A stretch of DNA of 33,333 nucleotides from NCBI GenBank assembly GCA_031401235.1, contig JANNRJ010000024.1, positions 1 through 33,333 of the forward strand. The letters run 5' to 3'. This DNA is from UBA3006 sp031401235 (GTDB taxonomy: Bacteria > Actinomycetota > Acidimicrobiia > Acidimicrobiales > Ilumatobacteraceae). Every line of letters starts with the position of its first letter. Position 1 is the first letter of the stretch. The position numbers were made by a program, and so were the translations under genes. This document shows positions 22,790 to 31,911 of the stretch, one piece after another. Under the pieces are notes generated by a model. That model had not been told where the DNA came from. It made no database searches and worked only from the letters and a program-made list of their open reading frames with translations.

Positions 22790-25324
22790 TTATGTTTCAT
22801 CGCTGGACAAGATCAAAGCAACCGACGCAACCACCTGTCCAGAATCAAGACTCATCACACGCACACCTGTAGCTGCCCGGCCTTGACTTGAAATCTCTCG
22901 TACTGGAGTACGAATCATCGTGCCACCCGATGACACGGCAACGATTTCGTCCTCAATTCCGACCATAAATGCAGCCACCACACGACCTTTTTTGCCGGTG
23001 AGTTTAATTCCAATCATTCCCATTCCGCCTCGACCTTTTCGGGCAAAGTTGCTCAACTGGGTGCGCTTTCCATATCCGGATTCGGTGACCAGCAAAATCG
23101 AGGAATCATCGCGAGCCACATCCATCGACACAACTTCGTCATTGCCACGCAATTTCATCCCCCGCACACCCGCTGCTGAACGGCCCATAGGCCGAACCAA
23201 TTTTTCGGAGAACCGAATCGTTTGACCACCCTTGGTGACCATGAATACGTCGTCGGTTCCTGATGTCTCAATGACCCGAACTAGCTCATCCTTTGGTCGA
23301 AGTTTGAGCGCAATCAGCCCATCTCGGCGACTTGAGTCGTATTCATTGAATGCAGTTTTCTTCACCTGACCTTGTTTGGTGGTGAAGAATAAGAAGCGCT
23401 CGCCGGGGAACTCCCGAGTATCAATAATCGCTTGAATTGTTTCTCCAGGTTGCAACGGAAGCAAGTTGACAATTGGAATACCCTTTGCCGTTCGTTCTCG
23501 TTCTGGAATCTCGAGCGCACGCAGACGATAAACACGTCCGCGGTTGGAGAAAAATAGGAGGTACGCGTGAGATGTAGTGAACATCACCCGACGCACGATG
23601 TCATCGGTTTTCAACTTCGCTCCACTCACGCCGCGACCACCCCGACCCTGAGTTCGGAATGAGTCGGCGGCGACGGCCTTGACATATTGCGCCTCGGTCA
23701 TCACTACCACAAGTTCTTTGTCGTCGACGAGATCTTCGACACTCATCTCACCCAAGTCGTGAGTGATTTGACAAACACGAGGAGTTGCAAATGTGTCGCG
23801 AACGGCAGTCAATTCTTTCGCAATGACCGCCCGCAATACGGTGTCGGAATCAAGAATTGCTTGCAGCTCTTTAATTCGGGCGCGAACTTCCTTCTGTTCG
23901 GTTTCAAGATCAATGCGAGACAATCGAGTCAATTGGCGCAGTTGCATATCAAGAATATCTATCGCCTGGCGTTCACTAAAGCCATATTTTTTACCCATCA
24001 GGGCCTCTTTGGCTGAGTTTGCATCATCGCTTCCTCGAATGAGTTTGATGATTTCATCAATGACATTGAGCGCCTTGAGACGACCCTCGAGAATGTGATT
24101 ACGGTCTTTAGCGCGTTGAATTCTGTACTTCGAGCGGCGAGTGATGACATCAACTTGATGGTCGATATATCCAACCAAGGCATCCCGAAGATTGATTGTT
24201 CGTGGAACACCCTTTACAAGTGCAACCATGTTGACGGGAAAACTGCTTTGCAGTTGCGTCAATTTGAATAAGTTGTTCATCACGACATTTGAATTGGCAT
24301 CCCGCTTCAGAGTGATGATGAGATTTGTTTGACCGCCTGAGGAGTTGTCGTTGACATCAGCAATCCCATCGAGATTTCCACCGTCTACCAGTTCTTGAAT
24401 ACGCGCAGCAATTGCCGAGCAACTTGTTTGATACGGAAGTTCACTAACGACGATTTGCATTTGTCCGCGCCGTCCTTCTTCAATGGCGGCTTTCGCACGT
24501 GTCTTTACGCTGCCGCGACCGGTACGGTACGCATCTTGAATTCCCGCGCGACCAAGGATTAATCCACCCGTGGGAAAATCTGGTCCCTTGACAAACTTCA
24601 TCAAGTCGTTCGGTGTCGCGTTTGGATTCCCCAGCAGATGCAAGGCCGCATCAATAACTTCGCCCAAATTGTGTGGCGGAATACTGGTGGCCATCCCAAC
24701 TGCGATGCCTTGACTTCCGTTGACCAACAGATTGGGGAATCTCGCCGGTAGAACCACAGGCTCCTCGGCGGTGCCGTCATATGTCGTGATCAGATCAACC
24801 GTGTTCTCATCAATGTCGGCGAGCAACTGCATTGCAAGTGGATGCAACCTTGATTCGGTGTAGCGACTTGCTGCCGGGCCAAAGTCTGGCGAACCGTAGT
24901 TTCCATGAAAATCAATAAGGGGGTGACGCAATGAAAATGGTTGTGCCATTCGCACCAACGCATCGTAAATGGCACCATCACCGTGTGGGTGATAACGAGC
25001 CATCGTGTCGCCGGTAACTCGGGCGCATTTGACAAAAGGTCGATCCGGGCGAAATCCTTGCTGATCCATGTCCCAAATAATTCGGCGATGCACCGGATTG
25101 AGCCCGTCTCGAACATCGGGTAGTGCGCGAGACATAATCACCGACATTGCGTAATCGAGAAACGAACGCTCCATTTCATCTTGCAACTGAACTGGTTGAA
25201 CACCTTCAGGATTGCTAAAGAGCGTGTTCTGGGACGCCGGCGGTTTGCCCGGTGGGATTGCCCCAGCCGCCGGTGAGGATGATTTTTTGGCGACAGTTTT
25301 CTTTGTTGTTTTTTTACTTGCCAT
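22790..25324 (-). CDS. gyrA: DNA gyrase subunit A
   Basis: Type II topoisomerase subunit that breaks and rejoins DNA while introducing negative supercoils. It has 844 residues, with a Lys/Ser/Pro-rich extension of about 42 residues before the core (VQLQDEMERSFLDYAM). The quinolone-resistance region is YHPHGDGAIYDALVRMAQ (111-128) and the catalytic tyrosine is Y155 in SRYTESRLHP. The C-terminal DNA-wrapping beta-pinwheel has repeated GxRGxxG-type blades, with the GyrA-box-like QGRGGRGVSG near its beginning. Gly occupies the position of E. coli Ser83. AAGGTGA six bases before ATG 25324 overlaps the gyrB stop. Confidence 0.98.
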   Translation of the reverse strand: MASKKTTKKTVAKKSSSPAAGAIPPGKPPASQNTLFSNPEGVQPVQLQDEMERSFLDYAMSVIMSRALPDVRDGLNPVHRRIIWDMDQQGFRPDRPFVKCARVTGDTMARYHPHGDGAIYDALVRMAQPFSLRHPLIDFHGNYGSPDFGPAASRYTESRLHPLAMQLLADIDENTVDLITTYDGTAEEPVVLPARFPNLLVNGSQGIAVGMATSIPPHNLGEVIDAALHLLGNPNATPNDLMKFVKGPDFPTGGLILGRAGIQDAYRTGRGSVKTRAKAAIEEGRRGQMQIVVSELPYQTSCSAIAARIQELVDGGNLDGIADVNDNSSGGQTNLIITLKRDANSNVVMNNLFKLTQLQSSFPVNMVALVKGVPRTINLRDALVGYIDHQVDVITRRSKYRIQRAKDRNHILEGRLKALNVIDEIIKLIRGSDDANSAKEALMGKKYGFSERQAIDILDMQLRQLTRLSRIDLETEQKEVRARIKELQAILDSDTVLRAVIAKELTAVRDTFATPRVCQITHDLGEMSVEDLVDDKELVVVMTEAQYVKAVAADSFRTQGRGGRGVSGAKLKTDDIVRRVMFTTSHAYLLFFSNRGRVYRLRALEIPERERTAKGIPIVNLLPLQPGETIQAIIDTREFPGERFLFFTTKQGQVKKTAFNEYDSSRRDGLIALKLRPKDELVRVIETSGTDDVFMVTKGGQTIRFSEKLVRPMGRSAAGVRGMKLRGNDEVVSMDVARDDSSILLVTESGYGKRTQLSNFARKGRGGMGMIGIKLTGKKGRVVAAFMVGIEDEIVAVSSGGTMIRTPVREISSQGRAATGVRVMSLDSGQVVASVALILSSDET

Positions 25325-25330
25325 TAATCA

Positions 25331-25337
25331 TCACCTT
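25331..25337 (-). promoter_or_regulatory. gyrA ribosome binding site overlapping the gyrB stop
   Basis: AAGGTGA on the minus strand, six bases before ATG 25324. The gyrB stop TAA shares bases with it, so ribosomes ending gyrB cover the gyrA initiation site and equal subunit synthesis is favoured. Confidence 0.7.
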
Positions 25338-27303
25338 AGAAATCGAGATTGCGCACGTCGCGCGCATTGGTTTGAATAAATTGTTTGCGACTCTCGACGT
25401 CATCGCCCATCAGCACGCTCATCACGTCCTCGGCAAGAGCGGCTTCGTCTACTGTTATTTGTAAAAGCGTTCGCGAGTCGACATGCATCGTCGTAGAACG
25501 GAGTTCTTGCCAATCCATTTCGCCAAGACCCTTCAGTCGTTGAAATTCTTTCTTATGAGTTGGGTGCTCTTTGAGGAACCTCTCCTTGGCTCCGTCGTCT
25601 TTCAAGTACACCTTTTCTTTGCCGACTTCTGTTGAATACAACGGTGGTTGAGCAATATATATATAACCCGATTCGACCATTGGTCGCATTTGACGATAGA
25701 AAAACGTCAATAACAAGGTCCGAATGTGACTTCCATCGACATCGGCGTCAGCAAGGATCACAATCTTGTGATACCGCGCCTTGGCAGATTGGAACTCGTC
25801 ATTGCCAATACCGCCGCCTATTGCCGTGATTAGAGTTTGAATTTCGATATTTTTCAACATCTTGTCAAGCCGCGCCCGCTCGACATTGAGGATCTTTCCG
25901 CGAATAGGAAGTATCGCTTGAGTTCGTGGATCTCGAGCGTCAACTGCAGTTCCCCCCGCCGAATCACCTTCAACGATGAATAATTCACTTTCACTTGGGT
26001 CGCCGCTCGAGCAGTCCTTCAATTTGTCCGGCATTCCAGCACCGGCTAAAGCAGTCTTTCGGCGCACCGCGTTTCGGGCATTTTTTGCCGCAATGCGTGC
26101 CTGGGCCGCGGCGGAGGCCTTCTTGACGATGCGATTCGCCTCGGTTGGATTCTCTTGCATCCATTCTTCGAGCTTCGAATTGGTTTCCCGTTGGACGAAT
26201 GAACGGATTGAAACATTGCCCAGTTTTGCTTTTGTTTGTCCTTCGAACTGCGGCTCTCGAAGTTTTACCGCGATGATCGCCGTGATGCCTTCGCGAATGT
26301 CCTCGCCAAGCAAATTCTCGTCCTTTTCTTTCAGCGATCCGGTTGCCCGCGCGTACTTGTTGACGACCGAAGTCAAAGCAGTTTTGAACCCTTCCACATG
26401 CATGCCTCCTTCAACCGTAGAAATGCCGTTGGCATAACCGTAAATCCCTTCGTAGTAACCGGTATTCCACTGAATTGCGATATCCAATGTCTGATCATCT
26501 TCACTGGCTTCATAATTCGCGACTTTGGTAAACAACGCTTCCCGGGAAGCATTCAGGTGTTTCACAAAGTCGACAATTCCGCCTTTGTACTGATAGGTAA
26601 TTTTCTGTTTCTTCTCCTCGCGCTCGTCAACAAAGACAACTTCGAGATCACGATTGAGAAATGCCATCGTTTGTAATCGCTCTGTGACGGTTCGGGAAAC
26701 AAATTCAACACCTTCGGCAGCAAACACAGTCGGATCTGGCCAAAATGTCACGGTCGTACCGGTAACACCCTTGGTCGGGGATAATCCAACTTTGGAAATT
26801 TTGGATTTTGGTTTTCCACCGTCAACAAACACTTGGCGATACCGGTTTCCACCGCGATCCACTTCAGCGACTAGTTTTTTGGATAGTGCGTTGACAACGC
26901 TCACGCCAACGCCGTGCAACCCACCAGACACCTTGTAACCGGCACCACCAAATTTGCCTCCGGCGTGCAACACGGTGAGTACCACTTCAAGTGCGCTCTT
27001 GCCTTTGTGAGGCCCCGTCGGATATGGATCTACGGGGATTCCGCGACCATTGTCCTTGACCGAACAGGCTCCATCTTCATGAATAGTGACGGTGATCCGC
27101 GTGCAATAACCAGCCATTGCCTCATCAACAGAATTGTCGACAACTTCCCACACAAGATGATGTAAACCGGCAAGACCTGTGGAACCGATGTACATCCCTG
27201 GGCGCTTACGAACCGGGTCGAGCCCCTCCAAAACCTGGATATCTTTGGCTTCATACGAAGTTGAGCCTTTGGTCGAAATCTTGTTCGGTTTAGTGGCTAC
27301 CAC
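25336..27303 (-). CDS. gyrB: DNA gyrase subunit B
   Basis: ATPase subunit of gyrase, 655 residues. The GHKL ATPase domain shows EVVDNSVDEAMAG, DNGRGIPVD and the lid GGLHGVGVSVVNALS. The transducer follows (about 240-400), then the TOPRIM domain with EGDSAGG and DADVDGSHIRTLL. The C-terminal tail reads RGLGEMDW-like sequence (KGLGEMDWQELRSTTM). Length is normal for actinobacterial GyrB. GTG 27303 is the start, supported by AAGAGG 6-7 bases upstream. It is between dciA and gyrA. Confidence 0.98.
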   Translation of the reverse strand: MVATKPNKISTKGSTSYEAKDIQVLEGLDPVRKRPGMYIGSTGLAGLHHLVWEVVDNSVDEAMAGYCTRITVTIHEDGACSVKDNGRGIPVDPYPTGPHKGKSALEVVLTVLHAGGKFGGAGYKVSGGLHGVGVSVVNALSKKLVAEVDRGGNRYRQVFVDGGKPKSKISKVGLSPTKGVTGTTVTFWPDPTVFAAEGVEFVSRTVTERLQTMAFLNRDLEVVFVDEREEKKQKITYQYKGGIVDFVKHLNASREALFTKVANYEASEDDQTLDIAIQWNTGYYEGIYGYANGISTVEGGMHVEGFKTALTSVVNKYARATGSLKEKDENLLGEDIREGITAIIAVKLREPQFEGQTKAKLGNVSIRSFVQRETNSKLEEWMQENPTEANRIVKKASAAAQARIAAKNARNAVRRKTALAGAGMPDKLKDCSSGDPSESELFIVEGDSAGGTAVDARDPRTQAILPIRGKILNVERARLDKMLKNIEIQTLITAIGGGIGNDEFQSAKARYHKIVILADADVDGSHIRTLLLTFFYRQMRPMVESGYIYIAQPPLYSTEVGKEKVYLKDDGAKERFLKEHPTHKKEFQRLKGLGEMDWQELRSTTMHVDSRTLLQITVDEAALAEDVMSVLMGDDVESRKQFIQTNARDVRNLDF

Positions 27304-27379
27304 GTGCTACCTCTTGTCGCTTGATGCGGCGATTACGGCAAGGGTTGGAAGACATAAATAACACATTTGAGTCTACCAA

Positions 27380-27709
27380 TTAGGAAGTGCGCGGTATGCG
27401 TTTTACGCGCACATCAATGCCATTAATTGTGTTACCTGTTGATGTTGAAAGTTTGCTAATGATTTCAGATTCCAAGAAGCGCATTTGAGTAGCCCATGCA
27501 GGTTCATCAACTTCAACTAGCAATCTTCCTAATTCAAGTTTGATCGGAGACGCATGCTGTGCGACTGTTTCACCAACAAGTTGGTCCCAATTGCTAAAAA
27601 TTCCTGCAACAACCGTGGATGACTCGGAGCCCAGTTTTCGCAACAGCACGTCAAGTTCGTCGGATAGGCGCGATTCCTGGCCATTTTCGGGGGTTTCGTC
27701 AATTGTCAT
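27380..27709 (-). CDS. dciA: DUF721/DciA-like helicase-loading protein
   Basis: A 109-residue protein of the DUF721/DciA family. DciA helps load the replicative helicase DnaB in bacteria without DnaC/DnaI. The N-terminal part is polar; the conserved core (about 20-95) has WDQLVG near its middle, then HASPIKLELGRLLVEVDEPAWATQMRFLE. The gene lies between recF and gyrB, exactly as in mycobacteria. Its start overlaps the recF stop by 11 bases, so it is cotranscribed with the replication genes. Length is shorter than mycobacterial DciA (about 190). Confidence 0.85.
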   Translation of the reverse strand: MTIDETPENGQESRLSDELDVLLRKLGSESSTVVAGIFSNWDQLVGETVAQHASPIKLELGRLLVEVDEPAWATQMRFLESEIISKLSTSTGNTINGIDVRVKRIPRTS

Positions 27710-28793
27710 ACGAATCCTCCACTATTTCGCCACCGGCAATCCGAATCACTCGTTCAATGTGTGCAATATCGGGCAGCAAGCCCGCTGTCGTTATCAGCAC
27801 TTGACCGACCGGAAAGTGTCGTAGGAGCGCGGCAGACCTTTGTGGATCGAGCTCCGACAATACATCGTCCAAGATGAGGACTGGCGAGCTTTGGAATTCT
27901 TCGGCAATGCAACGGTGGACCGCCAATCGCAAGGAGAGTGCAAGAGTTCTTTGTTCGCCCTGTGAGGCGTGGGTGCGTGCTGGAAGCCCGTTGACATACA
28001 AGTCAATATCGTCGCGGTGTGGCCCAACGGTGGTAACCGAGCGTCGAATATCGTCGTCCCGCGCAACAACGAGGGCTAAGGCCAATCCGGTTTGGCGCCA
28101 CGGTGGTGTGTACACAATTTGGATCGGACTTGACGATTCCGAGAGTTGCTCATAGGCATCCTGCACCATTGGGGTCAACCGGCCAATCAGTTCACTGCGT
28201 GCATCTCCGAGTTCAGTACCCCGGGCGGTAAATTTTTCATCCCACACATCCAATGTCGTGGCAACGTCAACCGACAGTCGCCCGCCAGACTGTTTCAATA
28301 ATGCGTTTCGCTGCCGAACAATATGGTCGACATCCCGACACAGGTCGTCGTATTTCGCTGACAAAGCGATTAGCGAGTCATCGAGGAAGTCGCGACGCAT
28401 CGCCGGCGAATCCTTAATTAGGGCGAGATCATCAGGTGAAAATACGGTGGTCCGCACAACACCGAGCAAGTCGCGACTACGGACAAGTTTTTGTCGATTT
28501 ACCTGGGTCCGATTTTTTCCGATTCGCGAAAGCTCAGCCTCCACAAGCACTTTTCGATCATCATTGTGGACAATATTGGCCCTAATAATTGCGGTCTGGG
28601 CTCCGGTACGAATCATTGACTCCGTTGGCACACCGCGAAAGCTCTTTAGTGTTGCGAGGTATCCAAGTGCCTCAGCAAGACTGGTTTTCCCTTGTCCATT
28701 GGCACCGATTACTGCAGTTACACCTTCATTAAATGTGATCTCTGTTGAGGCATAGTTTCGAAATTGCAAAAGCTCGAGCCGTTGGATGATCAC
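27699..28793 (-). CDS. recF: DNA replication and repair protein RecF
   Basis: SMC-like ATPase that, with RecO and RecR, loads RecA at gaps and stalled forks. It has 364 residues: Walker A GANGQGKTS (31-39), the signature-like SQGEQRTLALSLRLA, and Walker B/D-loop ILDDVLSELD. The N-terminus LELLQFRNY is the usual RecF start. GTG 28793 is the start, leaving 27 bases to the dnaN stop, and the end overlaps dciA, so the genes form one operon. Confidence 0.96.
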   Translation of the reverse strand: MIIQRLELLQFRNYASTEITFNEGVTAVIGANGQGKTSLAEALGYLATLKSFRGVPTESMIRTGAQTAIIRANIVHNDDRKVLVEAELSRIGKNRTQVNRQKLVRSRDLLGVVRTTVFSPDDLALIKDSPAMRRDFLDDSLIALSAKYDDLCRDVDHIVRQRNALLKQSGGRLSVDVATTLDVWDEKFTARGTELGDARSELIGRLTPMVQDAYEQLSESSSPIQIVYTPPWRQTGLALALVVARDDDIRRSVTTVGPHRDDIDLYVNGLPARTHASQGEQRTLALSLRLAVHRCIAEEFQSSPVLILDDVLSELDPQRSAALLRHFPVGQVLITTAGLLPDIAHIERVIRIAGGEIVEDSYDN

Positions 28794-28820
28794 GGTTGTC
28801 GCGACTGAGTTTTTATGCGA

Positions 28821-29918
28821 TTACGTCGTAAGTCGCTGAGGCATGACCAAATAGAAATACTCGTCTGCACCAACACCGCGCAAAACCGCGGGTTTGATGG
28901 AGTCGGTTGTTTCAATTGAAATATCGTCCGTTGTCACTGCTTCTATGCCGGCGGCGAGATACTCGGGGTTAAACCCAATGGTGAGTTCGGTCCCAGTGCT
29001 AGAAGCATCCAGTTCTTCCACAGTATTTCCAACATCTGGAGTAACCACGGACAACCGCAATGAATCCTTTGACATCTCCAAACGAACAGGAGTTGTTTCG
29101 CGAGCCAAAATCTTCGATCGGCGAACGGCTTCCAAAAGCTTCTCCCGAGAAGTGACAAGGCGATTTGGGTAACTTGGCAACACCAGTTGACGATAGTTGG
29201 GAAATTCTGGTGACAATAACGAAGTTGTCAGCTGCGACGAACCGACTTCAAACGTTGCTCGATCACTTGCCAAGCAAAGCGTGACCGATTCACCGCCACC
29301 TATGAGTCGTTGCAACTCATTTAATGCCCGACTTGGGATGACGACATGCTGTCCTTGACCAAGCAGATTGGTGCTAGGCAAATCGCGAACCGCCAATCGA
29401 TACGAGTCGGTGGCCACCAATCGCAGCCCGTCACTTTCGGCACTCATCAGCACGCCAGTGAGAGCCGGACGTTGCATATCGTTGCTGGCGGCCCGCACGA
29501 CCTGGCGCAAGGCCTCGGCAAATGGACCAGCGGCTGTCGTGACCGGGGGTGCACTGGCGGTGATGATATTGGGAAAGTCATTGACCGCGAATGCCGGAAC
29601 TGTAAATTGTGACCGTCCCGAACCAACAGATATTGATTCGCCTTCGGTTTCAACAGTAACTTTTCCTTCGGCCAGTGATCGAACGATGTCGCTTATCAGC
29701 TTGGCGCTCACAACAGCATCGCCGTCGCCCTGACCACCAACTAGCAGGGCGATTCTCAGGGACAAATCATTATCTGTGCATGTCAGTTGCAGGTTGTCTC
29801 CAACTACATGTAAATGAACTCCAGATAGTGCCGGCATTGCATTGTTGCGTGTTGAGGCAACTCGGGCCACTGCCCCGAGCGCTTCTGCCAAAATTTCACG
29901 TTCGACTCTAAATTTCAT
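28821..29918 (-). CDS. dnaN: DNA polymerase III beta subunit (sliding clamp)
   Basis: Ring-shaped processivity clamp of the replicase, 365 residues, matching the usual length. Three clamp domains are visible: the start MKFRVEREILAEALGAVARV, the middle LRQVVRAASNDMQRPALTGVLM, and the C-terminal segment ending YFYLVMPQRL, which forms the binding pocket for polymerase and partners. GGAG stands seven bases before ATG 29918. It is first in the dnaN-recF-dciA-gyrB-gyrA line after oriC. Confidence 0.97.
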   Translation of the reverse strand: MKFRVEREILAEALGAVARVASTRNNAMPALSGVHLHVVGDNLQLTCTDNDLSLRIALLVGGQGDGDAVVSAKLISDIVRSLAEGKVTVETEGESISVGSGRSQFTVPAFAVNDFPNIITASAPPVTTAAGPFAEALRQVVRAASNDMQRPALTGVLMSAESDGLRLVATDSYRLAVRDLPSTNLLGQGQHVVIPSRALNELQRLIGGGESVTLCLASDRATFEVGSSQLTTSLLSPEFPNYRQLVLPSYPNRLVTSREKLLEAVRRSKILARETTPVRLEMSKDSLRLSVVTPDVGNTVEELDASSTGTELTIGFNPEYLAAGIEAVTTDDISIETTDSIKPAVLRGVGADEYFYLVMPQRLTT

Positions 29919-30180
29919 ATCGATGCTCCGTGCCTGTGTTGTCGTGAAGTTGTTATTGCAATGTGTGGATGAACATATATAGAACTAATAACTGTAATAA
30001 GTGCTGGGGATTGTGGAAACAGTGGATGCCGAGCAGCACTCATATGATTTTGATGCTCACAACTAACAACGGTGAGACTTACATCTTGCACTGGTGTAGT
30101 TCGATGAAGTGTGAACAACACCGCGTTATCCACTGTTTGTGCCGGTTGTGTCCACATCTTCATCCCCAGCGCCGCACCCA
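29919..30180. other. Probable chromosomal origin oriC (dnaA-dnaN intergenic)
   Basis: A 262-base gene-free stretch. DnaA-box-like sites (consensus TTATCCACA) are TGTGGATGA 29964-29972, TGTGGAAAC 30012-30020, TTATCCACT 30126-30134 and GTGTCCACA 30148-30156, with a weaker AGTGGATGC at 30021-30029. An AT-rich run covers about 29971-30000 (ATATATAG, AATAA repeats), a fitting unwinding element. Next to it is a short GC-rich patch (30001-30010) and then the box at 30012. In most actinobacteria the origin lies in this same gap. The AT-rich run also resembles a DnaA-trio. Confidence 0.75.
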
Positions 30181-31617
30181 TTACGACGTCTTAAATTTCT
30201 GAACCAGCTCATTGACTTGATCGAACACTTGTTTGCGTTCGCTCATCATCCGTTTTGTTTTATCCACGGCGTGAATCACTGTTGTGTGGTCTCGACCACC
30301 AAAGAGGCGAGCGATGGCTGGGTAACTCAAGTCGGTGAGTTCACGAAATACATACATGGCGCTCTGTCGAGCCGATACCAACGGACGCTGGCGGCTTTTC
30401 CCACATAACGCCTCTACGGAAAACCCAAAGTGTTCGGCAATTTCTGCCAATAATTGCTGATCAGTCCGAGGTTTCGACGCGTTCTTGGTCAGCAAGTCGG
30501 TAAGCAATGAACGGGCCATTGCCAGGTCAACGCTCACTTTGTTCAAACTTGAGTACGCCCCGACCCGAATGAATGCACCTTCAAGTTCACGAATGTTCGT
30601 CGTCACATTACTGGCGATGTATTCGAGAACTTCGCTTGATACCTGTGTTCGTTCTCGTTCTGCCTTGTTTCGCAAAATCGCCAAGCGAGTTTCCATATCT
30701 GGTGGTTGCACATCGGTAATCAGACCCCAGCGGAACCGACCACGCAACCGGTCCTCAAGAGTTGGGATTGCGTCTGGAACACGATCAGACGAGATGACAA
30801 TTTGTTTATTTGCGCCGTGCAATGAGTTGAACGTATGAAAGAACTCTTCTTGGAGTCCCTCTTTGCCTTGCATGAACTGAATGTCGTCGATGAGGAGTAC
30901 GTCTACCTCGCGGTATCGACGCTTGAACGAGGCAATGGTATTACTGCGAATTCCATCGACATACTCGTTGAGAAAAGTTTCAGTTGAGACACAACGAACC
31001 TCGTAATGGGCATAGTTCTGGTGCACATAGTCGCCAATTGCATGTAGCAAATGTGTCTTCCCAAGTCCGGCTGAACCATATATAAACAAAGGGTTGTAAG
31101 AGCGTCCAGGAGTTTCGGCTACCCGCTGTGCGGCGGCCAAAGCGAACTGGTTTGACGTGCCTTTAACAAAAGTATCAAATGTGTATTTCGGGTTGAGTCC
31201 AACAGCCGTGCCTTTGCCTGTTCGGCTTTTTCGGATCGGTAATATCCCCGCTTCATTATCCCTGACGCGGTCAATTACCAGCGGTTCGGTCAATACTTCT
31301 GATGCTGGGTCGGTGATGAGAAGTTCCTGCATGTCGTTGGCCGCATTGGTTTGCACATCCACGAGAAGCTGTCGATCGGTGGCCCCAACCTCGTTCAATG
31401 CATCGCGCACGAGTGACATATATCGAGTCAAGATGCGATCACGCACGTATGAGTTTGGAACTTGTAATCGCAAACTCATTTTGTCGTCAGCGATTGCTAC
31501 CGCATCATTGAATGTTGAAAACCAAACGGCTTCGGACACCTGTGCACGCAACACCATCGACGTTGCCCGCCACACGTCAAGGTGGTCATCGACACCTACA
31601 TCGTGATTCGTTGTCAT
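30181..31617 (-). CDS. dnaA: Chromosomal replication initiator DnaA
   Basis: AAA+ initiator of 478 residues that binds oriC and opens it. Domain I covers about 10-90. A short linker of about 35 residues forms domain II, reduced compared with Streptomyces. The AAA+ domain has Walker A GSAGLGKTH, Walker B VLLIDDIQF and the arginine-finger region RLRGRFRWG. Domain IV ends with the signature GGRDHTTVIHAV. ATG 31617 was chosen because domain I homology starts there and AAGGA lies about nine bases upstream; the longer open frame to 31758 runs into the DnaA-box region. Confidence 0.97.
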   Translation of the reverse strand: MTTNHDVGVDDHLDVWRATSMVLRAQVSEAVWFSTFNDAVAIADDKMSLRLQVPNSYVRDRILTRYMSLVRDALNEVGATDRQLLVDVQTNAANDMQELLITDPASEVLTEPLVIDRVRDNEAGILPIRKSRTGKGTAVGLNPKYTFDTFVKGTSNQFALAAAQRVAETPGRSYNPLFIYGSAGLGKTHLLHAIGDYVHQNYAHYEVRCVSTETFLNEYVDGIRSNTIASFKRRYREVDVLLIDDIQFMQGKEGLQEEFFHTFNSLHGANKQIVISSDRVPDAIPTLEDRLRGRFRWGLITDVQPPDMETRLAILRNKAERERTQVSSEVLEYIASNVTTNIRELEGAFIRVGAYSSLNKVSVDLAMARSLLTDLLTKNASKPRTDQQLLAEIAEHFGFSVEALCGKSRQRPLVSARQSAMYVFRELTDLSYPAIARLFGGRDHTTVIHAVDKTKRMMSERKQVFDQVNELVQKFKTS

Positions 31618-31911
31618 CGCGGTTTTCCTTTTCTCAAATTGCTGGCAGTGACCCCATCCCCAAGACTGTCCACAGGGTGTGGATAGTCCCTGGGGCATAA
31701 GGCAGGGAGATGCGAAGGTAGCAGGTTTTCCACAGGGGAAAAAACCCTGTCGTGGCACTGTTCGGGTTGATGATGCACCACCCGCTCCCCTAGCCTGTCA
31801 GGGTTGACCCCATGCGGGGTTTTCACCGTTGTTGTCGAATTTAACCGGCCATTACGGGCCATTCGTAACGTCACAATCAGGTCAGATCTGGTGTGGCATA
31901 AGGGGGCATGC
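31618..31911. promoter_or_regulatory. Divergent dnaA-rpmH control region with DnaA-box-like cluster
   Basis: A 294-base gap between divergent dnaA and rpmH. Three DnaA-box-like sites cluster near dnaA: CTGTCCACA 31666-31674, TGTGGATAG 31678-31686 (an inverted pair three bases apart) and TTTTCCACA 31726-31734. A short inverted repeat ACAGGG...CCCTGT lies at 31732-31750. A hairpin ACCCC-ATGC-GGGGT followed by TTT is at 31807-31823. No confident -35/-10 pair was found for either direction. Autoregulation of dnaA by DnaA is the natural reading. Confidence 0.6.

Noticed and set aside
22790..25324. ParC (topoisomerase IV) instead of GyrA
   Set aside because: It directly follows gyrB, has the QGRGGRG GyrA-box-like motif and a full C-terminal pinwheel, and sits at the origin as gyrA does.
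31807..31823. Hairpin ACCCC-ATGC-GGGGT plus TTT as a transcription terminator
   Set aside because: No gene on the + strand ends before it, and the stem is short. It may be regulatory for rpmH or chance.
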